64,000 nt of DNA from assembly GCF_042665255.1 (NCBI RefSeq), contig NZ_JBHTCD010000001.1. One strand, written 5' to 3'. The translations under genes were made by a program, and so were the position numbers. A model generated the notes under the pieces. It had not been told where the DNA came from. It did not search any database and saw only the letters and a program-made list of their open reading frames with translations. Shown here piece by piece: positions 42,236 through 50,613 of the stretch. Positions within the stretch are counted from its first letter, which is position 1, and each line of letters begins with the position of its first letter. The DNA is from Insolitispirillum peregrinum (lineage in GTDB: Bacteria; Pseudomonadota; Alphaproteobacteria; Rhodospirillales; Rhodospirillaceae).

Positions 42236-43048
42236 CTATTCTGCTGGAGCCGCAGCCACATCAACCGGGCGTACCGTCACAGGATCGTTGCAGAACAGGA
42301 TGTCCAGTTCCTCGACCCGGACCGTCAGCCGGGGGTGAGTGGCAAAGATGGTGCTGATGAAGCCAAACAAGGGCGGCACCAAACGCTCCTGCTCCCGGAA
42401 TGCCTGTAAATCAACCTGCTTCCTGAACCGCAGCGATCCACTCGCCAGCAAGATCAATGCGGATTTGCTGGCCGCCGGGTCCCGTAGCCATGCCGCAGCC
42501 ACCCGGTCGGCGGTCAATTCGCAGGCACGGGAATAGGCCGCCCCCAAAAAGGGGATAAAAAAGGCCGGTTTGATCAACAGATTGCGCCAGAAAGCCGTAT
42601 GGCCTGCGGCATGGTGGGCCAGTTCGTGCGCAATCACCATCCCCAGCTCTTTGGCTGACATCAGATCAACCAGATTTGAATAGAGCAAAACATAGCGACG
42701 CTGCAGGAGCTTGACCGCCAGCGCGTTGATCACTCCGCCTGAATTGATCACGAACACCTCGGGGGTGCTCCGCAATCCCATGTCCGTCGCACATTGCTGA
42801 CAAATGGCATGGATTTCGGGGAATTGACGCGGAGAAACCTGTACCGCATTCCCAAACAACTGCGCCCGCAGAAAGCCTTCGGCCACATACAAGAAGACGG
42901 CAATCATCAAAATCCAGACGACAATCAGGCCCATGGTGGACAGCAATGCCAGAATCCAGATCAGCCCGCCAAGAATAGCGGAAATGATGAAATACGATTT
43001 TTCATTCCCGTGGCGCAGGAGGGCCATGTTCATCAGAGCATCGGACAT
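42236..43048 (-). CDS. M48-family membrane metalloprotease (HtpX-like)
   Basis: A 270-residue protein with two N-terminal membrane helices (residues 19-57) and the zinc motif HELAHH at 141-146; E177 in ACELTAD is the likely third ligand. HtpX-type proteases help remove damaged inner-membrane proteins. This is shorter and less typical than HtpX proper. Its start overlaps the stop of the upstream SNase-like gene (TAATG), so the two are translationally coupled. Confidence 0.85.
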   Translation of the reverse strand: MSDALMNMALLRHGNEKSYFIISAILGGLIWILALLSTMGLIVVWILMIAVFLYVAEGFLRAQLFGNAVQVSPRQFPEIHAICQQCATDMGLRSTPEVFVINSGGVINALAVKLLQRRYVLLYSNLVDLMSAKELGMVIAHELAHHAAGHTAFWRNLLIKPAFFIPFLGAAYSRACELTADRVAAAWLRDPAASKSALILLASGSLRFRKQVDLQAFREQERLVPPLFGFISTIFATHPRLTVRVEELDILFCNDPVTVRPVDVAAAPAE

Positions 43049-43731
43049 TATTTATTCCCCCACACACCATTACCGTCCTCGACAGCGCGAGCCTGCGCAT
43101 CCATCAGGTTTTTCATCGAAATATCGCTCACCAGAGCAAATCCCGAATAGACCAGAATTTCAGCCAGATCATCCCCATCCTGATCCAGACAGACGGCCGC
43201 GCCGGTCTCTGCGGACACATGGCAGGTCACATCACCACTGGAGGCAAGGTAATCGTTGAAATCCGTCAGGTACGTCTCATCATGGACCGCTTCGATGCCA
43301 GCCAGCAGCAACGTCGTATCATCGATCACGATCGTTGCCGTATCCTTGGCTGTCGCATGTCCGACAACCGTCACCTCCACCCCTGAAGGTTCCGTGCCAT
43401 TGCCCAACTCCGCCGACAGTCTGTAAATATGCCCCATGAGAGGCCCCATCCAGGTATGGGCACTCTGGTACAGGCCCCACCCCGCTGCCAGCATCACCAG
43501 CAACCCCAGCAGAAAAAGGAGCGGGCCCTTCCGCGATGTGCCCTTACTGATGGTTCCCTGATGATTTTCCGCCGCCTGGGCGGCAGAAACGCTCCCCCCC
43601 CGCCCGGCAGCATCAAAGGGGGCAGACGGCGAGGGCACAGGAACCCTATGGTCAGAATAATCGGGATAGGCCCGAAACACCTCGGTCAGCGTCTCTGATT
43701 TGCCGAAGTACAGTGGATTTGTTTGCGACAC
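43048..43731 (-). CDS. Membrane-anchored SNase-like protein, probably inactive
   Basis: A 227-residue protein with a Ser/Pro-rich cytoplasmic N-terminus, one membrane helix (LLFLLGLLVMLAAGWGLY, about residues 71-88) and an extracytoplasmic C-terminal part resembling a nuclease (OB) fold: IVIDDTTLLLAGIEA, AEILVYSGFALV, AQARAVEDGNGVWG. The arginine and glutamate positions of catalytic staphylococcal nuclease are not where expected, so activity is doubtful. It is coupled to the M48 protease gene and could be its partner or substrate receptor. Confidence 0.6.
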   Translation of the reverse strand: MSQTNPLYFGKSETLTEVFRAYPDYSDHRVPVPSPSAPFDAAGRGGSVSAAQAAENHQGTISKGTSRKGPLLFLLGLLVMLAAGWGLYQSAHTWMGPLMGHIYRLSAELGNGTEPSGVEVTVVGHATAKDTATIVIDDTTLLLAGIEAVHDETYLTDFNDYLASSGDVTCHVSAETGAAVCLDQDGDDLAEILVYSGFALVSDISMKNLMDAQARAVEDGNGVWGNK

Positions 43732-43907
43732 AGTGCTCCCCCTTCCGGAACCATGTAGTCATGCTGTCACCAGAGCCATGAGTGTTTCGCATAACACTTT
43801 CAATATGAACCCACAGGACACAGGTACATTGATCTGCTTTTCTGATTTTCCGCAGTGATCGTGCGCATAATCGGGAGCATTTCTGCCCCCACGGCGTTCC
43901 CCTCAAA

Positions 43908-43945
43908 AATGCAAAAGGAAGGACTGCCCCCCAGACAGTCCTTCC
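43908..43945 (-). terminator. Intrinsic terminator of prpE
   Basis: On the minus strand GGAAGGACTG / CAGTCCTTCC with a 9-base loop, then TTTTGCATTTTT, 55 bases after the prpE stop. The rest of 43732-43907 shows no gene. Confidence 0.85.
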
Positions 43946-44000
43946 TCCACACCCCGACGACCTCCCGGACCATCAGGGTGCTGCATTCAGGCACAGACCT

Positions 44001-45917
44001 TTACAGGGCCGCGTCGGTACGCTTTTTCGCCAGACCGATCCCTTCCAGCGCTTCTTCGATTTCCGGCAGAATGTCCGGATCATCGATCGTCGCTGGCATC
44101 TTGAAGTCCTGGTTGTCAGCGATTTTCTGCATGGTGCCGCGCAGGATCTTGCCGGAACGGGTCTTGGGCAGGCGCTTGACGATCACCGCCTGCTTGAACG
44201 CCGCCACCGGGCCGATCTCGTCACGCACCAGCTTGACCAGTTCCTTACGGATGTCGTCTTCGCTGCGGGTTACACCCATCTTCAGGCAAACGAAGCCCAG
44301 CGGGGTCTGCCCCTTCAGGTCATCGGCAACCCCGATCACGGCGCATTCGGCGACATCGGGATGCTTGGCCAGCACTTCTTCCATCGCCCCGGTCGACAAA
44401 CGGTGCCCGGCAACGTTGATCACGTCATCGGTGCGGGTCATCACATAGATGTAGCCTTCATCGTCGATGAAGCCCGCATCACCGGTCTTGTAGTAGCCGG
44501 GGAATTCCTCCAGATACGACGAGATATAACGTGCTTCGGCATTCCACAGGGTCGGCAGCGTGCCCGGAGGCAGCGGCAGCTTGCACACCAGCGAGCCGAT
44601 CTGGCCGGGTTCGACCTGATGGCGGCCTTCATCAACCACCTGCACATCCCAACCCGGCATGGCCTTGGTCGGCGAGCCGTGCTTGACCGGGAACTGGGTC
44701 AGGCCCAGCGGGTTGCCGCAAATGGCCCAACCGGTTTCGGTCTGCCACCAATGGTCAACCACCGGCACCTGCAGGTGCTCTTCGGCCCACTTCAGGGTTT
44801 CCGGGTCCGAGCGCTCGCCTGCCAGGAACAGAGACTGCAACGACGAACGATCGTACTTCTTCAGGAATTCGCCATTCGGGTCTTCACGACGGATCGCACG
44901 GAAGGCGGTCGGGGCCGTGAACAGCAGCTTGACCTTGTATTCTTCGATCACCCGCCAGAATGTCCCGGCATCGGGCGTTCCCACCGGCTTGCCTTCGAAC
45001 ACCACAGTGGTGCACCCGGTCAACAGCGGCGCATAGCAGATATAGGAGTGGCCAACGACCCAACCCACATCCGACGCGGCCCAGTACACATCCCCCGGCT
45101 GCACATTGTACAGGTTGGTCATCGTCCAGCGCAGAGCCACGGCATGCCCGCCGTTGTCGCGCACGACCCCCTTCGGTTGCCCGGTGGTGCCCGAGGTATA
45201 CAGGATGTACAGCGGATCGGTGGCGGCCACCGTCACGCACGGATGCGGTTCGGCCTTGGCAACGGCCTCGGCCCAGTCCACGTCCCGACCGGGGATCAGA
45301 TCGGCCTTTTCCTGCTCGCGCTGGAACACCACCACCGAGCCAACCTTGTGGCTGGCATAGTCGATGGCAGCATCGATGTTCGGCTTGTAGCGCACCACCC
45401 GACCCGGCTCGAGACCGCACGAGGCACAGACCAGCGCCGTCGGCTTGGCATCATCAATGCGGGTGGCCAGTTCGTGCGGCGCAAAGCCACCGAACACCAC
45501 CGAATGGATCGCACCCAGACGGGCACAGGCCAGCATCGCCACCAGCGCCTCGGGGATCATCGGCATGTAAACGATGACGCGATCGCCCTTCGTCACGCCC
45601 TGCCCGGCCAGGACGCCAGCAAAGCGGGCGACCTGATCCTGCAGTTCGGCATAGGAAATCTTGCGCTTGGCACCGGTGATCGGGCTGTCATAGATGATGG
45701 CGGTCTGCTCACCGCGACCGGCCTCGACATGACGGTCAACGGCGTTATAGCAGGTATTCAGCTCACCACCGACGAACCAGCGGTACAGCGGCGCGGCGCT
45801 GTCATCCAGTACCTTGTCGGCGGGCTTTACCCATGCGATATCCTTGGCGGCTTCACCCCAAAAGGTTTCGGGATCTTGCAGCGACGTTTTATGAGCAATT
45901 TCGTATGCGTTGGTCAT
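44001..45917 (-). CDS. prpE: Propionyl-CoA synthetase (propionate-CoA ligase)
   Basis: A 638-residue acyl-CoA synthetase of the ANL superfamily. YTSGTTGQPKGVVRDNGGHAVAL, WAASDVGWVVGHSYICYAPLL, WWQTETGW and the acylatable lysine in PKTRSGKILRG (about K590) are present. LCASCGLEPGRVVRYKP and VFEGKPVGTPDAGTFWRVIEEYKV match PrpE/ACSS3 better than AcsA, so I favour propionate over acetate. It feeds short-chain acyl-CoA pools, and the ScfR-type regulator in this window belongs to a family that senses such acyl-CoAs, though the genes are 23 kb apart. Confidence 0.85.
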   Translation of the reverse strand: MTNAYEIAHKTSLQDPETFWGEAAKDIAWVKPADKVLDDSAAPLYRWFVGGELNTCYNAVDRHVEAGRGEQTAIIYDSPITGAKRKISYAELQDQVARFAGVLAGQGVTKGDRVIVYMPMIPEALVAMLACARLGAIHSVVFGGFAPHELATRIDDAKPTALVCASCGLEPGRVVRYKPNIDAAIDYASHKVGSVVVFQREQEKADLIPGRDVDWAEAVAKAEPHPCVTVAATDPLYILYTSGTTGQPKGVVRDNGGHAVALRWTMTNLYNVQPGDVYWAASDVGWVVGHSYICYAPLLTGCTTVVFEGKPVGTPDAGTFWRVIEEYKVKLLFTAPTAFRAIRREDPNGEFLKKYDRSSLQSLFLAGERSDPETLKWAEEHLQVPVVDHWWQTETGWAICGNPLGLTQFPVKHGSPTKAMPGWDVQVVDEGRHQVEPGQIGSLVCKLPLPPGTLPTLWNAEARYISSYLEEFPGYYKTGDAGFIDDEGYIYVMTRTDDVINVAGHRLSTGAMEEVLAKHPDVAECAVIGVADDLKGQTPLGFVCLKMGVTRSEDDIRKELVKLVRDEIGPVAAFKQAVIVKRLPKTRSGKILRGTMQKIADNQDFKMPATIDDPDILPEIEEALEGIGLAKKRTDAAL

Positions 45918-46151
45918 GGCCGGTCTTTGTCCCCTTTAATCCTGGTCCCCGCAAACGAGCAAAGCACCTTCGCGGGTCGGGGGCATACTGCCCCGAAACG
46001 AAACAAATGGAAAGCCCTTCACGCACCTCTTTTGATAAAATTACCTAATACGCCCGTCAAATGGACTTCCGTTACGTAAATCACACTTGCCACAGGTAAG
46101 GGAAGCCTGCTTTAACCATTGTGTTCTGACCAATTTCCACATCCGGAAACG

Positions 46152-46181
46152 AAAAACCCCGCCGGTAAGAATCCGGCGGGG
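46152..46181 (-). terminator. Intrinsic terminator downstream of the DUF465 gene
   Basis: On the minus strand CCCCGCCGG / CCGGCGGGG with a 7-base loop and TTTTT. It is 131 bases past the DUF465 stop; the sequence between has no frame and might be a leaderless small RNA ending at this terminator. Confidence 0.75.
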
Positions 46182-46312
46182 CCTCCCTGTCAGGATGTTC
46201 ACGGTGGATACAGCCGTCCTTTGGACTGGCGCCTACGGGCGGCCTTTCGCTGCGTTCAACACGTCGTGTAATAACTCCTGCTGTTGAGAACAGAGTACGC
46301 TCACCGTTGGTC

Positions 46313-46486
46313 TCAGTGAGCCGGTTGGGCAATGCGCTCGAGTTCATCCTTGATACGAAGTTTCTGGCGCTTGAGGTCGGCGAGCATCGCCGGGTCAGGG
46401 ATGGGGCGTCTGGCTTCCGCAACCAGCACCTCATCAAGTTCTGCATGCTTCATACGCAGGGAATCGATACGAGCGTCATAGCCCAT
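46313..46486 (-). CDS. DUF465/YdcH-family small protein (57 aa)
   Basis: A 57-residue helical protein. ARIDSLRMKHAELDEVLVAEARRP and LADLKRQKLRIKDELERIA form the two-helix hairpin of the DUF465 (YdcH) family, which is widespread in proteobacteria and of unknown role. The ATG at 46486 has GGGAG eight bases upstream; longer in-frame starts upstream give unrelated sequence. It is divergent from ubiX. Confidence 0.85.
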   Translation of the reverse strand: MGYDARIDSLRMKHAELDEVLVAEARRPIPDPAMLADLKRQKLRIKDELERIAQPAH

Positions 46487-46640
46487 GGCAAATCTCCCTT
46501 GATCGCCTGTCAGATACCCTGTAAACATATGCCCTTTTTTGCTCGGTTTCCAGTCCTTTCTGCAATAAATTGGTAACTGATGAAATTGAAACGACAATTT
46601 CGTTTCGCCATTCGGCTGCCAGACGCAACGGAGACACCCG

Positions 46641-47240
46641 ATGACCACCCCACGGCGCATGATCGTTGGCCTCAGCGGCGCAACCGGCATCATTTACGGC
46701 ATCAGGATTCTCGAGGCATTGCAAAGCCTTGGTGTCGAAACACACCTGGTGATGACCAAAACGGCGGAAATCACCCTCGCCTACGAATCGGACATGAAGG
46801 TCGCCGACGTCAAAGCCCTTGCCAGTCACAGCCATCGCATTGATGACATGGCGGCAGCACCATCGTCCGGCTCGTTCCGCACCATGGGGATGATCGTTGC
46901 CCCCTGCTCGGTGCGCTGCCTGAGCGAAATCGCCACCGGCGTCGGGGCCAACCTGCTGACCCGCTCGGCCGATGTCTGCCTGAAAGAGCGCCGCCGGCTG
47001 GTCCTGATGGTGCGCGAAACCCCGCTGCACCTTGGCCATATCCGCCACATGGCCACCGTCACCGAAATGGGCGGGATCATCGCCCCGCCGGTTCCGGCCT
47101 TTTACACCCGCCCGCAAAGCATCGATGACATCGTCAACCATGCCGTTGGCCGGGTGCTGGACCTGTTTGATCTCGACAGCGAGATGATCGCCCGCTGGGG
47201 TGAGCCCGACGGCAGCGGGCCCGTCCCCGGGGGGAGATAA
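46641..47240 (+). CDS. ubiX: Flavin prenyltransferase UbiX
   Basis: A 199-residue flavin prenyltransferase. GLSGATGIIYGIRILEAL (flavin-phosphate binding), PSSGSFRTMGMIVAPCSVRCLSEIATG and LVLMVRETPLHLGH are diagnostic. It makes prenylated FMN for the UbiD decarboxylase in ubiquinone synthesis. GGAGA precedes the ATG. It ends three bases before the convergent dioxygenase stop. No ubiD is visible nearby. Confidence 0.94.
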   Translation: MTTPRRMIVGLSGATGIIYGIRILEALQSLGVETHLVMTKTAEITLAYESDMKVADVKALASHSHRIDDMAAAPSSGSFRTMGMIVAPCSVRCLSEIATGVGANLLTRSADVCLKERRRLVLMVRETPLHLGHIRHMATVTEMGGIIAPPVPAFYTRPQSIDDIVNHAVGRVLDLFDLDSEMIARWGEPDGSGPVPGGR

Positions 47241-47243
47241 AGA

Positions 47244-48041
47244 TCATGAAAAGGCGTAGGCATCCATGCGCAGCACGCCCAGTTCGGTTCCACGGTGCAA
47301 AACCGTCCCCTGCCCCTGATCACTGCCCGCGCCAGCGGCCACCAGCAACGGCAGGAAATGTTCCGGCGACGGGTGGTTGCGGGCGGCAAACGGCGCTTCG
47401 TGCCAATGATCGCGGATCTTCTCCCACTCACCGGCCACCACCGCATCTTCGATCCAGTTACCGAAGCTTTCCACCCAGTCCGGTGCCGGGGCATCCACAT
47501 TCCCCCAATGCACCGCCCGCAGGTTATGGGTCAGTGACCCGCTACCGATGATCAGGGCCCCGTCCTCGCGCAGCGCCCGCAATGCCCGGCCAACAGCCCA
47601 GTGATGGGCGCCATTCCGGCCACTCTGCACCGACACCTGCACCACCGGAATTGTCGCCTGCGGGAACATCAGCGCCAGCGGAATCCACGTCCCGTGGTCA
47701 TAGCCACGCTGACCATCGGCCCGCACCGCCACACCCGCCTGTTGCAGCAGACTGACCGCCCGCCGGGCAACTTCCGGCTGCCCCGGAGCCGGATAAACGG
47801 CTTCATAGAGCGGCTTTGGGAAGCCCCAGAAATCATAAATCATCGGCGGATTGGCGGCGGTCGAAACAGTGGCTTCCGCCGTTTCCCAATGGGCCGTCAC
47901 CGAGACGATCACCGACGGCAAACGTCCGGCAGCCTCACTCAGGCTCGCCCCCAGCCCCAGCAGGGCATGATGCGACGGGGTGGGCTCCAGCAGAATGGCC
48001 GGAGAACCATGCGAAATGAAAACACTGGGGAAGAGCGACAT
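47244..48041 (-). CDS. Extradiol dioxygenase (LigB/DODA-like)
   Basis: A 265-residue protein of the class III extradiol dioxygenase family. H11 in FISHGSP, the histidine in SVTAHWET and HGTWIPLALMFP are the expected metal-ligand and active-site regions, as in YgiD/4,5-DOPA dioxygenase. The substrate is not known. The start at 48041 has AAGGA eight bases upstream; the ATG at 48050 directly abuts the same sequence. Confidence 0.88.
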   Translation of the reverse strand: MSLFPSVFISHGSPAILLEPTPSHHALLGLGASLSEAAGRLPSVIVSVTAHWETAEATVSTAANPPMIYDFWGFPKPLYEAVYPAPGQPEVARRAVSLLQQAGVAVRADGQRGYDHGTWIPLALMFPQATIPVVQVSVQSGRNGAHHWAVGRALRALREDGALIIGSGSLTHNLRAVHWGNVDAPAPDWVESFGNWIEDAVVAGEWEKIRDHWHEAPFAARNHPSPEHFLPLLVAAGAGSDQGQGTVLHRGTELGVLRMDAYAFS

Positions 48042-48247
48042 GTTCAGCATCCTTGTTGCGTCGTGAGGTCAATCACCATGCCCTCACTGTACCCCCCAGC
48101 CTGCCACAGCAACAATCCGGCGAAGACCGTATACACTGTTTCCATATGAGAAACGGTTTTGGAGATGCGAGCGTAAAAGCGGAAACCGGCTTTGCGCGTA
48201 ATCATTGTGATAAAACAAAGAGCTGGACCAGTCTACCTGTGCCACAT

Positions 48248-48327
48248 CACAGTACACGACAGGAAGGAAGCAAGGGCGTGGAGCGCTGCTCCACACCTCG
48301 CCGGGGCCATGAGGCCCCTGACCCCAC
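48248..48327 (+). repeat. Truncated MITE-like copy (left TIR and core)
   Basis: A left terminal repeat CACAGTACACGACAG (48248-48262) is followed after 13 bases by the 52-bp core (48276-48327) in the same orientation as copy 1. The tail runs on to about 48370, but no right terminal repeat is visible before the methyltransferase gene. A worn family-B palindrome lies to its left (48150-48210). Together these fill 48042-48379, which holds no gene. Confidence 0.7.
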
Positions 48328-48379
48328 TCCTTTGATTTTTAAAGAAAGATCGGGGATCAGGAGATCAATACACCAATCC

Positions 48380-49387
48380 CTACACCTTGATCGCAGCCAC
48401 CCGCAGATATGAACTCAGCAGGTTCTCCTGCAGGAAAATTTGCAGGTTGCGCCGCAGCATCGGGTCAGATCGCCCCATCAGATACCGCCAGAAGTCACCG
48501 CCGCCGGTTTCCTGCGGCACACGCTCGGCCAGATACGACGCCACGGTCTCGACATCCATCCGTCCCGGCGTGCTGAGTTCAATCACCCGCAGGCCGTGAC
48601 GCTCCAGAGCCATCTGGATACCTTCCACCGAAAAGACCGTCAGCCGATCCAGCGGAAGCAAACTGGGCGCATCACGCCCCAGCAAGCGGTGCTCCAGACC
48701 ACTGGCGCAGGCCGCTGTAATCGCCAGCAGCCCCCCCGGAGCCAAATGGTCTGCCATCTGCCCCAGCAAACCATCCGGGTCCGAATGGCGGTCCAGTGCA
48801 GTGTGTGTGACCAGAACATCAAAGCCCTGCCCCGCCTGCTCCAGACTGCCGACCTGACGGACCCCTGGCGTTTCCAGCACCATCGGAATGGAAGAAACGA
48901 GTGTTACCTGTTCGAACAGGCGGTTCTCTGCCACATCGGCAAACCAACCGAGATTTTCGCCACCGATCTCGCAGTATGACGTCCCACCGACGCCATTTTC
49001 ATCACAGCGTTGCAACAACCAGTCCAGCACATTGGTCCGCAAGGATGCCTGAAAACGCTCTTTCAGGCGCTGCTCAAACAGGTGGCGGCGAAACTGGGCC
49101 GCGCGCCCTCGCACACCCAGCACATCCAGAGCTGCCTGTTCCGGCACCGGTGACACAAAACGGGTAAAGCAGCGGGGACAATCATGATAGGTGACACCAT
49201 CCTTGTGAAACAGCACCGGCGCGCCCTGATAGCAGCAGCCCGGGCAGTCCCGTTCAATCCAGCGCACCTCGTCTTCGATCAGCAAACGCGCCAGATCAAA
49301 GCGCAAATATTCGGCGTAACGGGAAAACTCTTTGGCCGGACGGACCGCATCGCGGTCAATTTCGTCCAGAATGATCGACGTTTTCAT
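48380..49387 (-). CDS. SAM-dependent methyltransferase with N-terminal zinc ribbon
   Basis: A 335-residue protein. Residues 48-73 hold two cysteine pairs (CPGC and CPRC) forming a zinc ribbon; then a class I methyltransferase-like domain (SYCEIGGENLGWFADVAEN as motif I, FDVLVTHTALDRHSDPDGLLGQMADHLAPGGLLAI as post-motif). This resembles sugar C-methyltransferase-like proteins of surface-glycan loci. It follows an NAD(P)-dependent oxidoreductase gene by six bases, so the pair probably modifies a nucleotide sugar or glycan, possibly for flagellin or LPS; that is inference from context. Confidence 0.75.
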   Translation of the reverse strand: MKTSIILDEIDRDAVRPAKEFSRYAEYLRFDLARLLIEDEVRWIERDCPGCCYQGAPVLFHKDGVTYHDCPRCFTRFVSPVPEQAALDVLGVRGRAAQFRRHLFEQRLKERFQASLRTNVLDWLLQRCDENGVGGTSYCEIGGENLGWFADVAENRLFEQVTLVSSIPMVLETPGVRQVGSLEQAGQGFDVLVTHTALDRHSDPDGLLGQMADHLAPGGLLAITAACASGLEHRLLGRDAPSLLPLDRLTVFSVEGIQMALERHGLRVIELSTPGRMDVETVASYLAERVPQETGGGDFWRYLMGRSDPMLRRNLQIFLQENLLSSYLRVAAIKV

Positions 49388-49393
49388 GACCAG

Positions 49394-50431
49394 TTACTCC
49401 GCTAACGGGGCTGAAAGAGGAGACAACTGGTCTCCTTGACTGTACACAGCCTGTACCATCTGCATGACCGCCAGCGCATCGGCTGAACTGCCATCACCCA
49501 CGACCAGATCCAGATCAATGGCCCGCACGAAATCCTCAACCTCCAGCTCCCACGAGCGATCTTCGCTGTAGAAACTGATGGTTTCATCGGGATTGGGCAG
49601 CGGATACCCTTCGGCATCGTACAGAACGCGGGCGATTTTCAGGCTTTCGCGGCCATAGGTCCGGGTCGAAGACAAGATGCCCTCCAGTTCCAGAAAACCG
49701 CGCTCAAGATAAAGATCCAGCTTGAAACGATGCCGCCATTGGGTGGCTGACGAATGCAGCATGGCAACGCGATCCCCAGCGGTCCGCATCATCACAAAGG
49801 CATTGTCTTCGACTGGCAAATTCCAGTACATCGCCCCCAAATAGGCTTTAAAGTCAACGAAATCACCGCAGTACATCCGCATCAGGTCCATCATGTGGAT
49901 GCCCTGATCAATCAGGATTCCACCGCCAGAGCGTGCCGGATCATTTCGCCAGTTGCGATCATAGGCATTGCCACCTGCCTTGCCGTAAATACCGCGCGCC
50001 CATAGCAGACGCCCCAGACGGCCTCTTTCAATCACCATCCGGGCGTTCCGAACCGCTTCGTGATAGCGGTGGTTGAAGCCGAATTTCAGCTTGAGGTGTG
50101 GGTGCGCGTTTTCCGCAGCCCGCATTTTTTCGATATCGGCGACGGTTCGCCCCGGGGGCTTTTCGCAAAATACATGGCACCCCGCTTCCAGTGCAGCCAC
50201 CGCAATATCAGGGATCATCTCGTTGGTTGTGCAGACGAACACAAGGTCCGGGTGCATATCAAGAACCGCCTGCCAGTGCGTATGGACCGGTACCCCCACC
50301 TCATCCTTTGATGGCGGAGAGACATCACACACTGCAATCAGCCGCAAGCGGGGATGAGCATCAACAATACGATGACGTGTTCGCCCCACTTTACCATAGC
50401 CAATAATACCGACGGTATACTGCTGATCCAT
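49394..50431 (-). CDS. Gfo/Idh/MocA-family oxidoreductase
   Basis: A 345-residue protein. VGIIGYGKVG at the N-terminus is the dinucleotide-binding glycine motif, and CHVFCEKPPG carries the EKP motif of the family; FGFNHRYHEAV follows. These enzymes oxidise or reduce sugars and cyclitols with NAD(P). The start at 50431 has AGGA five bases upstream; the longer in-frame version adds unrelated residues. It and the zinc-ribbon methyltransferase form an apparent two-gene operon beside flagellar genes. Confidence 0.85.
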   Translation of the reverse strand: MDQQYTVGIIGYGKVGRTRHRIVDAHPRLRLIAVCDVSPPSKDEVGVPVHTHWQAVLDMHPDLVFVCTTNEMIPDIAVAALEAGCHVFCEKPPGRTVADIEKMRAAENAHPHLKLKFGFNHRYHEAVRNARMVIERGRLGRLLWARGIYGKAGGNAYDRNWRNDPARSGGGILIDQGIHMMDLMRMYCGDFVDFKAYLGAMYWNLPVEDNAFVMMRTAGDRVAMLHSSATQWRHRFKLDLYLERGFLELEGILSSTRTYGRESLKIARVLYDAEGYPLPNPDETISFYSEDRSWELEVEDFVRAIDLDLVVGDGSSADALAVMQMVQAVYSQGDQLSPLSAPLAE

Positions 50432-50552
50432 GGCGTCCTGCCCCCTTGTCGCCCGGCGCGCACTTTTCAGGTCAACCATCTGCCAGTGCCGGGAAACTTC
50501 TTTTCCATACAGCGGCAGATGATAAAACATTCACCCTTTCCAAAGCCTTAAA

Positions 50553-50582
50553 TAAAAAAAGGCCCCGGTCGAAACCGGGGCC
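50553..50582 (-). terminator. Intrinsic terminator of the flagellar hook cluster
   Basis: On the minus strand GGCCCCGGT / ACCGGGGCC with a 4-base loop, followed by seven T residues, 31 bases after the flgE stop. Confidence 0.88.
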
Positions 50583-50613
50583 ACAAGGTGCATAAGGATA
50601 CCACAAACGCAGA

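Noticed and set aside
44001..45917. Acetyl-CoA synthetase (acsA)
   Set aside because: Motifs around the acyl pocket and the GLEPGRVVRYKP segment fit propionyl-CoA synthetase better, though activity on acetate cannot be excluded.
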